DNA of 64,000 bases from an uncultured Emticicia sp. (GTDB taxonomy: Bacteria; Bacteroidota; Bacteroidia; Cytophagales; Spirosomataceae): contig NZ_CALCZQ010000031.1 of the NCBI RefSeq assembly GCF_937903345.1, forward strand, positions 333,518 through 397,517. The letters are read 5' to 3'. Below, piece after piece: positions 54,271-62,974 of the stretch. Within the stretch, counting starts at the first letter, position 1; each line of letters begins with the position of its first letter. Both the position numbers and the translations under genes were made by a program. The notes beneath the pieces were generated by a model. It had not been told where the DNA came from and did not search any database. It saw only the letters and a list, made by a program, of their open reading frames with translations.

Positions 54271-55047
54271 ATGTCTTGGCTCACAAAAACGTTAACAAGT
54301 TCAATTGGAAAGAAAGTCCTGATGTCACTTACAGGTCTATTTCTTTGTACTTTTCTATTAGTTCACCTAATTGGAAACTTACAACTTTTCAAGCCCGACG
54401 GTGGCTATGCTTTCAATAAGTATGCGGTATTTATGACAACTTTTACACCGATTAAAGTTATTTCTTATGCCAATTATTTTTTGATTTTGTTTCATGCTTT
54501 TTGGGGATTATACCTCGAATATCAAAACCGTAAGGCTCGTCCCATTCGTTATGCAGTTGTAAGAAACCAATCTTCGTTCTCAAGTCGTAACATGGCAATC
54601 CTCGGAACTATCCTTTTGGTTTATATCGTTGTACACATGGGTGATTTTTGGTATAAATTCCACAATGAGCCACTTCCTTACGTTCAATACACTGAAAACG
54701 TAACTACGGGACAGGTTGTCACAAAAACAATGGAAAGTGGTTATACTCAAGAGGTGAAAATGGCAGAAATGACAGATCCAGTTGCTGGAACTCACGCTGT
54801 TATCGTAAAAGATTTGTATAGAGAGGTAGCAACAGCTTTCCAAAATCCTTTACTAGTGATTTTTTATATTCTCGGAATGATAGCAGTAGCTTATCACTTG
54901 TATCACGGATTTCAAAGTTCATTTCAGACTTTAGGTTGGAATCATCCAAAATATACACCTTTGGTTAAGTTTATTGGAACTTGGGTTTTTGCAATAGCTA
55001 TTCCTTTGGGTTTTGCGGCTATGCCGATTTTCTTTTTCTTTAAGTAA
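54271..55047 (+). CDS. sdhC: Succinate dehydrogenase cytochrome b subunit
   Basis: Membrane anchor of complex II, 258 residues from the ATG at 54271; the frame stays open to 54193, but MSWLTKTLTSSIGKKVLMSLTGLFL is the family start. Five membrane segments are seen, with heme-ligand His candidates in LVHLIGNLQLF (about residue 31), ILFHAFWGLYLEYQ (about 73), VHMGDFWYKF and AYHLYHGFQSSFQTLG (about 213-216). This is the single-subunit type B anchor with no separate SdhD. An unusual hydrophilic loop of about 55 residues (PYVQYTENVTTGQVV...) lies between segments. sdhA begins 47 bases downstream. Confidence 0.93.
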   Translation: MSWLTKTLTSSIGKKVLMSLTGLFLCTFLLVHLIGNLQLFKPDGGYAFNKYAVFMTTFTPIKVISYANYFLILFHAFWGLYLEYQNRKARPIRYAVVRNQSSFSSRNMAILGTILLVYIVVHMGDFWYKFHNEPLPYVQYTENVTTGQVVTKTMESGYTQEVKMAEMTDPVAGTHAVIVKDLYREVATAFQNPLLVIFYILGMIAVAYHLYHGFQSSFQTLGWNHPKYTPLVKFIGTWVFAIAIPLGFAAMPIFFFFK

Positions 55048-55094
55048 TATTTCAAAGGTTATTGATTTTAATAGACTAATTGATAATAAATAAG

Positions 55095-57077
55095 ATGTCA
55101 AATAAATTAGATGCCAAAATTCCAGAAGGTCCGATAGCAGACAAATGGACAAAGTATCGTTCAACTGTACCATTAGTAAATCCAGCTAATAAGCGTAGCT
55201 TGGAAATTATTGTGGTTGGTACAGGTTTAGCAGGAGCATCGGCCGCCGCTACATTAGCCGAAATGGGATATAAAGTGAAAGCCTTTTGTTTCCAAGATTC
55301 ACCTCGTAGAGCTCACTCGATTGCCGCTCAAGGCGGAATCAATGCTGCCAAAAATTATCAAAATGATGGTGATTCTGTTTACCGTTTATTTTATGATACC
55401 ATCAAAGGTGGTGATTATCGATCAAGAGAAGGAAACGTACATCGTTTGGCCGAAGTTTCGGGTAGCATCATCGACCAATGTGTCGCTCAAGGTGTGCCTT
55501 TTGCTCGTGAATATGGCGGACTTTTATCAAACCGTTCGTTTGGAGGTACACAGGTACAACGTACTTTTTACGCTGCCGGACAAACTGGTCAACAATTATT
55601 ACTCGGTGCATATTCAGGTCTCGAGCGTCAGGTGGGTATCGGTAACGTAACCATGTACACGCGTCATGAAATGCTTGATGTTGTAACCATTGATGGTAAA
55701 GCTCGTGGAATTATTGCAAAAAATTTAGTAACTGGCGAACTAGAGCGTCACTTTGGGCACTCTGTATTGCTTTGTACCGGTGGCTACGGAAACGTATTCT
55801 ATTTATCAACAAATGCAATGGGTAGTAATGTAACTGCCGCTTGGAAAGCCCATAAGAAAGGGGCAAATTTCGCCAATCCATGTTATACACAAATTCACCC
55901 GACTTGTATTCCAGTATCGGGCGACCACCAATCGAAATTGACTTTGATGTCGGAGTCATTGCGTAACGATGGTAGAATTTGGGTGCCAAAAAAACAAAAT
56001 GATACTCGTCTCGGAAATGATATTCCAGAAGAAGAAAGAGATTATTATTTGGAGCGTCGTTATCCTGCTTTCGGAAACTTAGTCCCTCGTGATATTGCCT
56101 CACGTGCCGCCAAAGAGCGTTGCGATGCAGGTTATGGCGTTGGTGCTTCAAAAATGGCAGTTTACCTTGATTATGCCTACGCTATTGAGCGTTATGGTAA
56201 AATCGAAGCGAACAAGAAGAACATGCATAACGCTTCAAAAGAGGAAATTAGTGAAATGGGTAAGGCCGTTGTGAAAGAAAAATACGGCAACTTGTTTGAT
56301 ATGTATAAGCAAATCACGGGCGAAGACCCTTACGAACTGCCAATGCGTATTTATCCAGCGGTTCACTATACAATGGGTGGACTTTGGGTTGATTATAACT
56401 TAATGACAAATGTTCCAGGTTTATACGCTTTGGGTGAAGCTAACTTCTCTGACCACGGTGCAAACCGTTTGGGTGCAAGTGCTTTGATGCAAGGCTTGGC
56501 CGATGGATATTTCGTAATTCCTTATACAATTGGTTCGTATCTTTCAAGTGAAATTCGTACAAAAGCAATTTCAACTGACCATCCAGCCTTTGCTGAGGCT
56601 GAAAAAGCTGTTCGAGAAAGAATCAATAAATTGTTGAATATCAAAGGAAAGCAATCGCCAGAATCATTCCATAAGCGTTTGGGTAAAATCATGTGGGATA
56701 AATGTGGAATGGCTCGAAGTGAAAAAGGTTTGAAAGAGGCAATTGCAGAAATTCAAGCATTGAAAAATGAGTTTTGGTCAGACGTACGTATTTTGGGCGA
56801 TGCTGACGAGTTTAACCCTGAACTCGACAAAGCTGGTCGTGTGGCTGATTTTATCGAACTTGGAGAATTGATGTGCGTTGATGCTCTCAATCGTAATGAA
56901 TCTTGTGGAGGACACTTCCGTGAAGAATACCAAACCGAAGAAGGCGAAGCCTTGCGTGATGATGAAAACTTCATGTACGTAGCTGCATGGGAATATGAAG
57001 GTGAAAGTAAATGGAATCTTAACCCAGAGCCATTGATCTATGAAAACATCAAAATTGCTCAACGTAGTTATAAGTAG
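55095..57077 (+). CDS. sdhA: Succinate dehydrogenase flavoprotein subunit
   Basis: Catalytic subunit with covalent FAD, oxidising succinate to fumarate at the inner membrane, 660 residues from ATG 55095 (upstream TTG at 55080 is unlikely). FAD-binding VVGTGLAGASAAATLAEMG (about residues 36-54), RAHSIAAQGGINAAKN with the FAD-linking His (about residue 73), HPTCIPVSGDHQSKLTLMSESLRNDGR with the substrate-binding His and Arg region, and HYTMGGLWVDYNLMTNVPGLYALGE plus GANRLGASALMQGLADG are all intact. Its stop is followed not by sdhB but by a decayed gene cassette of about 390 bases. Confidence 0.97.
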   Translation: MSNKLDAKIPEGPIADKWTKYRSTVPLVNPANKRSLEIIVVGTGLAGASAAATLAEMGYKVKAFCFQDSPRRAHSIAAQGGINAAKNYQNDGDSVYRLFYDTIKGGDYRSREGNVHRLAEVSGSIIDQCVAQGVPFAREYGGLLSNRSFGGTQVQRTFYAAGQTGQQLLLGAYSGLERQVGIGNVTMYTRHEMLDVVTIDGKARGIIAKNLVTGELERHFGHSVLLCTGGYGNVFYLSTNAMGSNVTAAWKAHKKGANFANPCYTQIHPTCIPVSGDHQSKLTLMSESLRNDGRIWVPKKQNDTRLGNDIPEEERDYYLERRYPAFGNLVPRDIASRAAKERCDAGYGVGASKMAVYLDYAYAIERYGKIEANKKNMHNASKEEISEMGKAVVKEKYGNLFDMYKQITGEDPYELPMRIYPAVHYTMGGLWVDYNLMTNVPGLYALGEANFSDHGANRLGASALMQGLADGYFVIPYTIGSYLSSEIRTKAISTDHPAFAEAEKAVRERINKLLNIKGKQSPESFHKRLGKIMWDKCGMARSEKGLKEAIAEIQALKNEFWSDVRILGDADEFNPELDKAGRVADFIELGELMCVDALNRNESCGGHFREEYQTEEGEALRDDENFMYVAAWEYEGESKWNLNPEPLIYENIKIAQRSYK

Positions 57078-57084
57078 AAAAGAA

Positions 57085-57500
57085 TTTGTGAATTTGATAA
57101 TTTGAAGATTTGAAAATGAGAAATGATAGAGATAATTTAATTGTTAATGAAACATTACAGTTTTCTCTTCAAATTATCAAATATTATGAATTCCTTGGTA
57201 AAATGAGGAATTATGTTGTATCAAAGCAACTTCTTCGTTTAGGTACTTAAATTGGAGCAAACGTTTGGGAAGCTCAAAATGCTGAAAGCCTGGCAGATTT
57301 TATTCATAAATGAAAATTTCCGCAAAAGAAGCAGATGAGGTTAATTAATGACTAAAAATAGGTGAATTAGCAGAAAGCTATCCTTCACCAAATAAAGAAA
57401 TAATAGAAGATTTGGAGCGAATAAATAGAATCTTATCAAAAATAATAAGTAGTTCTAAAAATTAATTTCAAATCATCAAATCATCAAATTTTCAAATCTA
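57085..57500. repeat. Inverted repeats flanking the sdhA-sdhB pseudogene cassette
   Basis: The left flank (about 57085-57118) has repeated gaatttgataatttgaag/atttgaaaatga units; the right flank (57466-57500) has tttcaaatcatcaaatcatc and attttcaaatct, the complement of the same units. The pairing is imperfect but extends about 30 bases. It defines the edges of an inserted cassette that includes the pseudogene. Confidence 0.65.
57116..57465 (+). pseudogene. Decayed four-helix-bundle (23S rRNA IVS-type) protein gene
   Basis: Translating from ATG 57116 gives MRNDRDNLIVNETLQFSLQ, YYEFLGKMRNYVVSKQLLRLGT, then a stop (57248-57250) exactly where the family has Ser, then IGANVWEAQNAESLADFIHK. A one-base deletion near 57308-57310 shifts the frame, which resumes as MKISAKEADEVN, two adjacent stops (57346-57351) where the family has Tyr/Trp, and LKIGELAESYPSPNKEIIEDLERINRIL with a final stop at 57463-57465. 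This is the four-helix-bundle family related to proteins encoded in 23S rRNA intervening sequences. Three stops and a frameshift mean it is dead. AT-rich inverted repeats (about 57085-57118 and 57466-57500) flank it. Confidence 0.85.
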
Positions 57501-57502
57501 AT

Positions 57503-58264
57503 ATGGAAGGAAATATGAATCTCACACTAAAAGTGTGGCGTCAAAAAAATAAAAAAGTAAACGGAAAACTTGAAACCTACCAAGTTGCGGGTATTTCTGA
57601 AGATATGTCGTTCTTAGAAATGTTTGATGTTTTGAACGAACGTCTCGTTTCAGAAGGAACAGAACCAATTGCATTTGACCACGATTGCCGTGAAGGTATC
57701 TGTGGAATGTGCAGTATGTATATTAATGGTCAGCCGCACGGTCCATTGCAAGGCGTAACAACTTGTCAATTGCACATGCGTAGCTTCAAAGATGGAGATA
57801 CTATTGTGGTTGAGCCTTGGAGAGCAGTAGCATTTCCAGTTATTAAAGACTTAGTTGTTGATAGAAGCTCGTTTGACCGTATCATTGCATCGGGCGGTTT
57901 TATATCTGTAAATACAGGCAATGCTCAAGATGGAAACTCATTGCCAATTCCGAAAGATGATGCTGATAAAGCATTTATGGCTGCGGCTTGTATTGGTTGT
58001 GGTGCTTGTGTTTCGGCTTGTAAAAACGCGTCGGCAATGCTATTTGTTTCCGCAAAAGTTTCACAATTAGCATTATTGCCACAAGGACAACCAGAGCGTC
58101 AAGACCGTGCCATGAAAATGGTTGCTCAAATGGATGCCGAAGGTTTTGGAACTTGTACAAACACAGGTGCTTGTGCAGCCGAATGCCCAAAAGAGATTTC
58201 TCTCGAAAATATCGCTCGTTTAAACCGTGAATACCTTGGAGCAAGCTTAGGTTCTACGAATTAA
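57503..58264 (+). CDS. sdhB: Succinate dehydrogenase iron-sulfur subunit
   Basis: Electron-transfer subunit of complex II, 253 residues. The [2Fe-2S] ligands are in CREGICGMCSMYI (about residues 64-76) and CQLHMR, and the [4Fe-4S]/[3Fe-4S] ligands in CIGCGACVSACKNASAML (about 160-177) and NTGACAAECPKEISLENIA (about 220-238). Start at ATG 57503; ATG 57515 is also possible and would remove four residues. It is separated from sdhA by 425 bases instead of the usual short gap because of the pseudogene cassette, but no terminator intervenes, so readthrough from the sdh promoter is likely. Confidence 0.96.
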   Translation: MEGNMNLTLKVWRQKNKKVNGKLETYQVAGISEDMSFLEMFDVLNERLVSEGTEPIAFDHDCREGICGMCSMYINGQPHGPLQGVTTCQLHMRSFKDGDTIVVEPWRAVAFPVIKDLVVDRSSFDRIIASGGFISVNTGNAQDGNSLPIPKDDADKAFMAAACIGCGACVSACKNASAMLFVSAKVSQLALLPQGQPERQDRAMKMVAQMDAEGFGTCTNTGACAAECPKEISLENIARLNREYLGASLGSTN

Positions 58265-58281
58265 GAGTAATAAATTGTACC

Positions 58282-58327
58282 AAAAACCCCTGTTTATTAC
58301 AAAAATTTGTATAAAACAGGGGTTTTT
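58282..58327 (+). terminator. Terminator after sdhB
   Basis: Fourteen-base arms aaaaacccctgttt (58282-58295) and aaacaggggttttt (58314-58327), followed by T-rich sequence. Confidence 0.88.
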
Positions 58328-58337
58328 ATTTTGGGTT

Positions 58338-58568
58338 TTAATTAAACTTTATGAACGAGTCATAAAGTTTAAGTTATTCATTAGCCGATATTATAGGAAG
58401 ATTTTCAGAAATGGCTCTTGCTATAATTAGTCGGTCAAAAGGGTCGGGGACGTCCACTCTTTGTGTTCTAATAGTAATGAGATAATAATCATATGATTTT
58501 TCAATATTTTGTGCTGGTTCAATAAATTTCAGCACACCATTTTCATAAAAATCCTTAGTGGTGTACAT
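58338..58568 (-). pseudogene. Remnant of a VapBC-like toxin-antitoxin locus
   Basis: An open frame of 64 residues (58374-58568) ends VPDPFDRLIIARAISENLPIISANE, which is the C-terminal signature of PIN-domain VapC toxins. After its stop the same frame continues LKLYDSFIKFN to a second stop at 58338, so a single nonsense change (Lys to stop) cut it short. The N-terminal half (MYTTKDFYENGVLKFIEPAQ) does not look like a PIN domain and instead resembles the start of short VapB-type antitoxins. It therefore looks like a deletion that joined antitoxin start to toxin end. No active toxin is possible, since the first catalytic Asp region is missing. Confidence 0.6.
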
Positions 58569-58631
58569 ATTTGTATTTTTTACAAATCTGACAAAAAACC
58601 ATAGGAAAACCGTTCATATGGGATTTTCAAT

Positions 58632-58673
58632 AAAAAAACCTGTTTCTTGCAAATCTTGCAGAAAACAGGTTTT
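58632..58673 (-). terminator. Terminator after dnaN
   Basis: Eleven-base arms aaaacctgttt (58635-58645) and aaacaggtttt (58663-58673). The A-run 58632-58638 is a T-run on the minus strand, downstream of dnaN (ends 58741). Confidence 0.8.
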
Positions 58674-58740
58674 ATATTTTCAAGCTATAAATAGGAGGAA
58701 ATGCAAATTTTAGTGTAATCAATTATCCATTTTATGGTAT

Positions 58741-59865
58741 TTATGCATAAGTATTCAACATTACTGGCATTACGAGCATCAAGGTGTCTTCATTTTCAAT
58801 TTTCTCAACAGGAATAATCAAGCCTGCACGATTAGGCTGAGACATTTCCAGCGAAATATTTTTCACGCTCAAATTATTCAACATTTCAATCAAAAACTTT
58901 GCGTTAAATCCAATCTCCATCTCTTCTCCGTCATACTCACATGAAAGTTTTTCAGTTGCTTCGTTTGAGTAATCTAAATCTTCGGCCGAAATAACTAATT
59001 CATTTTGTGAAACTTTCAAACGAATCTGATGCGTAGTTTTATTCGAGTAAATAGATATACGTTTTAAAGTACTCAATAATTCTGTGCGTTCGATGCGTAA
59101 TTTATTTGGATTGCTCTGTGGAATCACATTTTCATAATCTGGGAATCGCTCATCAATCAAACGGCAAATCATTTTGATGTGACCAAAACTAAAAAAGGCA
59201 TTTGAATTACTAAACTCTGCTTTTACTGGTGTCATTTCAGCAGGAAGCGATGATTTTAATAAATTTAGGGCTTTACGAGGCAAAATCATTGTCGTACTAT
59301 TTGGTGAAGTAACATCTTCACGACGATAACGAATCAAACGATGTCCATCAGTAGCAACAAAGGTAGTCGAACTTTCAGATACTTGTAGAAAAACTCCAGT
59401 CATTGCCGGACGCAAATCATCGGTGCTTGTCGCAAAAATTGTATTAGCAATTGCAGATGCAAGCATATCAGAATTCATTTCGATACTAAATGTGCGATTT
59501 ACTTGCGGTACGCGTGGAAAATCCATCGAATTTTCTCCCGCTAATTTATAGCGACCATTAGCAGTTACTAATTCAGTACCAAAGGTTTCTTCATCAATAT
59601 TTATCTGTACAGGTTGCTCAGGCAAGCTGCGTAAGGTATCTAGTAACAAACGTGCTGGTACCGCAAACGAACCGCTGTCACGAGATTCAACTTCAAATTC
59701 TGTAATCATAACCGTTTGCATGTCAGATGCCGTAACGGTCAAATTGTTTTTATCTAATTGAAACAAAAAGTTTTCGAGAATCGGAACAATCGGATTGCTG
59801 GCAATTACACCATTTATTGTCGAAAGGTGCTTTAGTAATGTAGATGATGAAATAACAAATTTCAT
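58741..59865 (-). CDS. dnaN: DNA polymerase III beta subunit (sliding clamp)
   Basis: Ring-shaped clamp that holds the replicative polymerase on DNA, 374 residues forming three similar domains. The N-terminus MKFVISSSTLLKHLSTINGVIASNPIVPILENFLF, the FEVESRDSGSFAVPARLLLDTLRSLP segment, FVATDGHRLIRYR (about residues 170-182) and the C-terminal ending with a hydrophobic VMPVMLNTYA are typical. dnaA, recF and gyrB are not adjacent; crtB lies upstream on the same strand, so this is not an origin-type dnaA-dnaN cluster. Confidence 0.97.
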   Translation of the reverse strand: MKFVISSSTLLKHLSTINGVIASNPIVPILENFLFQLDKNNLTVTASDMQTVMITEFEVESRDSGSFAVPARLLLDTLRSLPEQPVQINIDEETFGTELVTANGRYKLAGENSMDFPRVPQVNRTFSIEMNSDMLASAIANTIFATSTDDLRPAMTGVFLQVSESSTTFVATDGHRLIRYRREDVTSPNSTTMILPRKALNLLKSSLPAEMTPVKAEFSNSNAFFSFGHIKMICRLIDERFPDYENVIPQSNPNKLRIERTELLSTLKRISIYSNKTTHQIRLKVSQNELVISAEDLDYSNEATEKLSCEYDGEEMEIGFNAKFLIEMLNNLSVKNISLEMSQPNRAGLIIPVEKIENEDTLMLVMPVMLNTYA

Positions 59866-59952
59866 GGGTTTTATCGGTTTTTCTATTTATGCTTCAATTT
59901 TTAAACCTATTCAAGAAAAATGAGCCTACATTTTCGGCACAGAATAAGTCAG

Positions 59953-59983
59953 CAAAAGTAGTGAAAATTATATTTATCCCAAA
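59953..59983 (-). promoter_or_regulatory. Predicted promoter of dnaN
   Basis: On the minus strand TTTG (59980-59983), 19-base spacer, TACTTTTG (59953-59960), about 90 bases upstream of the start codon. The -33 element directly follows the T-run of the crtB terminator. Confidence 0.72.
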
Positions 59984-60012
59984 GAAAAAAGACTATCGGT
60001 TTCCCGATAGCC
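59984..60012 (-). terminator. Terminator after crtB
   Basis: On the minus strand ggctatcgggaaaccgatagtc forms a 7- to 9-base hairpin (59991-59999 with 60004-60012) followed by a T-run (59985-59990). Confidence 0.78.
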
Positions 60013-60050
60013 TTATCATAATGATGAAGTTTTTAATTGCGACTTGTTTT

Positions 60051-60887
60051 TTAAAGTACCTTAAGGCCGCTCTGAACCAGTGTTTTCGCCAGCAAGGCAA
60101 ATTTTACTCTATCAGGAACTCTAATTCGTTCATGTTGAATTCGATTCGCAGCAGTTTGCTTGATTTTTCCAAAAAGTTTTAAATAGTAAATATAAGCCAA
60201 ATACACGCCTTTTCTTGCACCTTCGGGTAAGCCCATGATTCCTCTATATGCATTTTCAAAGTCTTGTTGAATATCAGCTTCAATAATTGCCTTAGCTTCA
60301 ATATCAAAATTCTCGAAATCAACTCCAGGAAAATAAACTCGTCCACGCTCACTAAAATCGCTTTTTAAATCTCGCAAAAAGTTTACTTTTTGAAATGCAG
60401 CTCCGAGGCTACGAGCATCAGTTTTTAGCTTAGCATACAAAGCTTCGTTTCCCTCACAAAATACTCTCAGACACATTAGACCTACTACTTCAGCCGAGCC
60501 ATATATATATTCATTATAGCCGTTTGCATCATAAGCTATATTATATAAGTCCATTTCCATACTATGTAAAAACGCTGCAATCAATTCGTTTTCAATCTTG
60601 TATTTTCTCACAACTTTTTGAAAAGAATGTAAAACAGGATTCAAACTAATACCTTCCTCAATCGCAAGGTAAGTTTCTGCCTTGTAGCGGTCTAGCAACT
60701 TTTTTTTATCGTAGCCATGAAAAGTATCTACTATTTCGTCAGCGTACCTCACAAATCCATAGATACCAAAAATTGACTCATGGAATTTCTTGTCAAGCGT
60801 CTTTATACCTAACGTAAAGGAAGTACTGTATAGCTCGGTAATGAGTTTACTACAACCAAAGGTTGTTTTTTCATACAAATCCAACAT
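60051..60887 (-). CDS. crtB: Phytoene/squalene synthase family protein
   Basis: Joins two geranylgeranyl diphosphates to phytoene, the first committed step of carotenoid synthesis, 278 residues. The first Asp-rich motif is GFVRYADEIVDTF (about residues 43-55, DxxxD), the second is FQKVNFLRDLKSDFSERGRVYFP (about 164-186, DxxxD within NFLRDLKSD), and YIYGSAEVVGLMCLRVF carries the conserved substrate pocket. Next to phytoene desaturase, 181 bases downstream of its stop on the same strand, so phytoene rather than squalene is the expected product. It ends at a small terminator just before the dnaN promoter. Confidence 0.92.
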   Translation of the reverse strand: MLDLYEKTTFGCSKLITELYSTSFTLGIKTLDKKFHESIFGIYGFVRYADEIVDTFHGYDKKKLLDRYKAETYLAIEEGISLNPVLHSFQKVVRKYKIENELIAAFLHSMEMDLYNIAYDANGYNEYIYGSAEVVGLMCLRVFCEGNEALYAKLKTDARSLGAAFQKVNFLRDLKSDFSERGRVYFPGVDFENFDIEAKAIIEADIQQDFENAYRGIMGLPEGARKGVYLAYIYYLKLFGKIKQTAANRIQHERIRVPDRVKFALLAKTLVQSGLKVL

Positions 60888-61068
60888 TATATTTCTTCGT
60901 TCAAACTGTTAGGGAAAATAGATTTAATAGATATTCGGATATCTTGTACTTTTTTTCAAAAATACGATATATATCATTGCAAATTACTTTTAAAGCATCA
61001 ATATATTGTAATTAACAAACAAAGTTAAAAAGTGTTTACAGTTTGTTAATATAATTTTTACTAAAATT

Positions 61069-62538
61069 CTAAACATTTTCTTTAATTACTTGTTTGGCCA
61101 CAACCAAGCCTGAAATCAATGAAGGAGGAACTCCTGGACCAGGGACAGTCAATTGACCAGTATAATAGAGGTTATTTACTTTCTTATTTTTCAGGCTAGG
61201 TTTCAAAAATGCCGTTTGCATCAAAGTGTTTGCCAAACCATAAGCATTACCTTTATATGAATTATATTCGTTTTTGAAATCATCAACCGCAAAACCTCGC
61301 TTATAAACTACATGGCTTCTGATGTTATGTCCTACGTAATTTTCAAGCCTGTCCATTACTATATTGTAATATTTTTCTCTGATTGCCTCGTTGTCTTCTA
61401 AGTCAGGAGCAATAGGGATCAATATAAATAAATTCTCGGAGCCTTCGGGAGCAACACTGTCATCCGTCTTTGATGGAGCTGATGCATAAAACAAAGGTTT
61501 CGATGGCCATTTAGGATTTGTATATATCTCATCAGCATGGATATTAAAATCTTCATCAAAAAATAAATTATGATGTGTCAACTTTTCAATTTTTCGATTT
61601 ACACCTAAATAAAATAGAAGAGATGAGGGAGCCATTACTTGCTTGTCCCATTGCTTTTCACTGTAGTTGCGAGTATTAGCCGATAACAACTTATCTTCAA
61701 TATGATGATAATCTGCCCCCCCAATTATGATATCAACCTCGTACTCTTCTTTAGTCGTGACCACCTTTTTCGCTTGCTTTCCATCTACAACTATTTTGGT
61801 CACAGGTTCGCTCAACTTAAATTTAACACCTTTCTCTTTAGCCAAAGATACCATTCCTTTAATAATCTCATGCATTCCTCCCATTGGATACCATGTGCCA
61901 AGAGCAATCTCTGCATAATTCATCAAACTATATAGGGCAGGAGTATTTTGTGGAGTAGCCCCCAAAAATAAAATAGGAAATTCCATTAACTGTAACAGAC
62001 GTTCATTCTTAAAAAACTTACGAATATGTTTTCCAAACGAAGCAAACAAATCAAGGCTTATGGCCTTAGATGCTAAGCGAATATCAAAAAACTCAGTTAT
62101 CGAAATACTCGGTTTCCATACAAACTCCCCGATACCCACCTCATACTTGTATTTCGATTCCTCCATAAAATCTCGTAATCTTTCTGTACTACCAATTTCA
62201 ATACTTTCAAATAGCTCTTCAAGTTTTTGCATATTAGCAGGTAATGATATATCTTCTTCCTTATTAAATATAACCTTATAGGAAGGGTCAAGTCTCACCA
62301 AATTATAATAGTCAGAAGGTTTCTTTCCAAATTCAGCAAAGTAGCGTTCAAAAATGTCGGGCATCCAATACCAACTCGGCCCCATATCAAAAACAAACCC
62401 CTGCTCTTCAAACACTCTTGCTCTACCCCCAGCCATCGAATTCTTTTCAATAACCGTAACATCGTAGCCTTCATCGGCCAATTTAGTAGCAGCTGATAAT
62501 CCTGCAAAGCCCGCACCAATAACAATAACCTTCTTCAT
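61069..62538 (-). CDS. crtI: Phytoene desaturase (CrtI type)
   Basis: FAD-dependent desaturation of phytoene towards lycopene, 489 residues from ATG 62538; the frame is open to 62577 but MKKVIVIGAGFAGLSAATKLADEGYDVTVIEK is the standard start with GxGxxG. GGRARVFEEQGFVFDMGPSWYWMPDIFE (about residues 38-65) is the family segment, and NNLYYTGQLTVPGPGVPPSLISGLVVA near the C-terminus is the bacterial CrtI signature. Together with crtB it gives the core of C40 carotenoid synthesis and predicts a yellow to pink colony colour. A TATTTTTG at 62599-62606 (minus strand) may be its -7 element, but the nearest TTG is 23 bases off, slightly too far. Confidence 0.94.
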   Translation of the reverse strand: MKKVIVIGAGFAGLSAATKLADEGYDVTVIEKNSMAGGRARVFEEQGFVFDMGPSWYWMPDIFERYFAEFGKKPSDYYNLVRLDPSYKVIFNKEEDISLPANMQKLEELFESIEIGSTERLRDFMEESKYKYEVGIGEFVWKPSISITEFFDIRLASKAISLDLFASFGKHIRKFFKNERLLQLMEFPILFLGATPQNTPALYSLMNYAEIALGTWYPMGGMHEIIKGMVSLAKEKGVKFKLSEPVTKIVVDGKQAKKVVTTKEEYEVDIIIGGADYHHIEDKLLSANTRNYSEKQWDKQVMAPSSLLFYLGVNRKIEKLTHHNLFFDEDFNIHADEIYTNPKWPSKPLFYASAPSKTDDSVAPEGSENLFILIPIAPDLEDNEAIREKYYNIVMDRLENYVGHNIRSHVVYKRGFAVDDFKNEYNSYKGNAYGLANTLMQTAFLKPSLKNKKVNNLYYTGQLTVPGPGVPPSLISGLVVAKQVIKENV

Positions 62539-62974
62539 AAAAAACATAAAAGATTTCGTGAAACAAACCCAAGCCAATCTACACCCATCAACTTAGTTCA
62601 AAAATACAGCCTACATATATATATAAATACAATTCTTATACATACACCAGTCAAACTTACACAATATATAAAATCTATTCAACTTATTAGACAAAGAAAT
62701 AAGTGTTACGTTTTACTTACCTACATTATTTAATCAACAGAAAACCAACTGTAAATGAAAAACCCAGACGATTCTAATTTGTTTGAAATATCTGTCATTA
62801 AATAGTCAGTCTTTCAATATCCAATCTACGAGACACTATAAGACACTTAGTATTGGTATTTTTTAATATGACAAAACGAAGAACATGTTATATTTTTAGT
62901 TGAGGATAAATACGTAATTAACTGATAGTAAGTAAGGAGTGGAATATATACAAAAAGTGTTTTTAGGGGAGGTA
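62539..62974. other. Intergenic region between crtI and the rRNA promoters
   Basis: 436 AT-rich bases without a gene. They contain an acatatatatatataaatac simple repeat at about 62612-62631 and the candidate crtI -7 element. An open frame of 67 codons from 62939 runs across the rRNA promoters and is not a gene. Confidence 0.5.

Noticed and set aside
57116..57465. Recoding (stop readthrough plus frameshift) of the four-helix-bundle gene
   Set aside because: Three stops, two of them adjacent, and a deletion without slippery site or structure fit simple decay much better.
58741..59865. Chromosome origin near dnaN
   Set aside because: No dnaA, recF or gyrB next to it and no cluster of DnaA-box-like sites seen.
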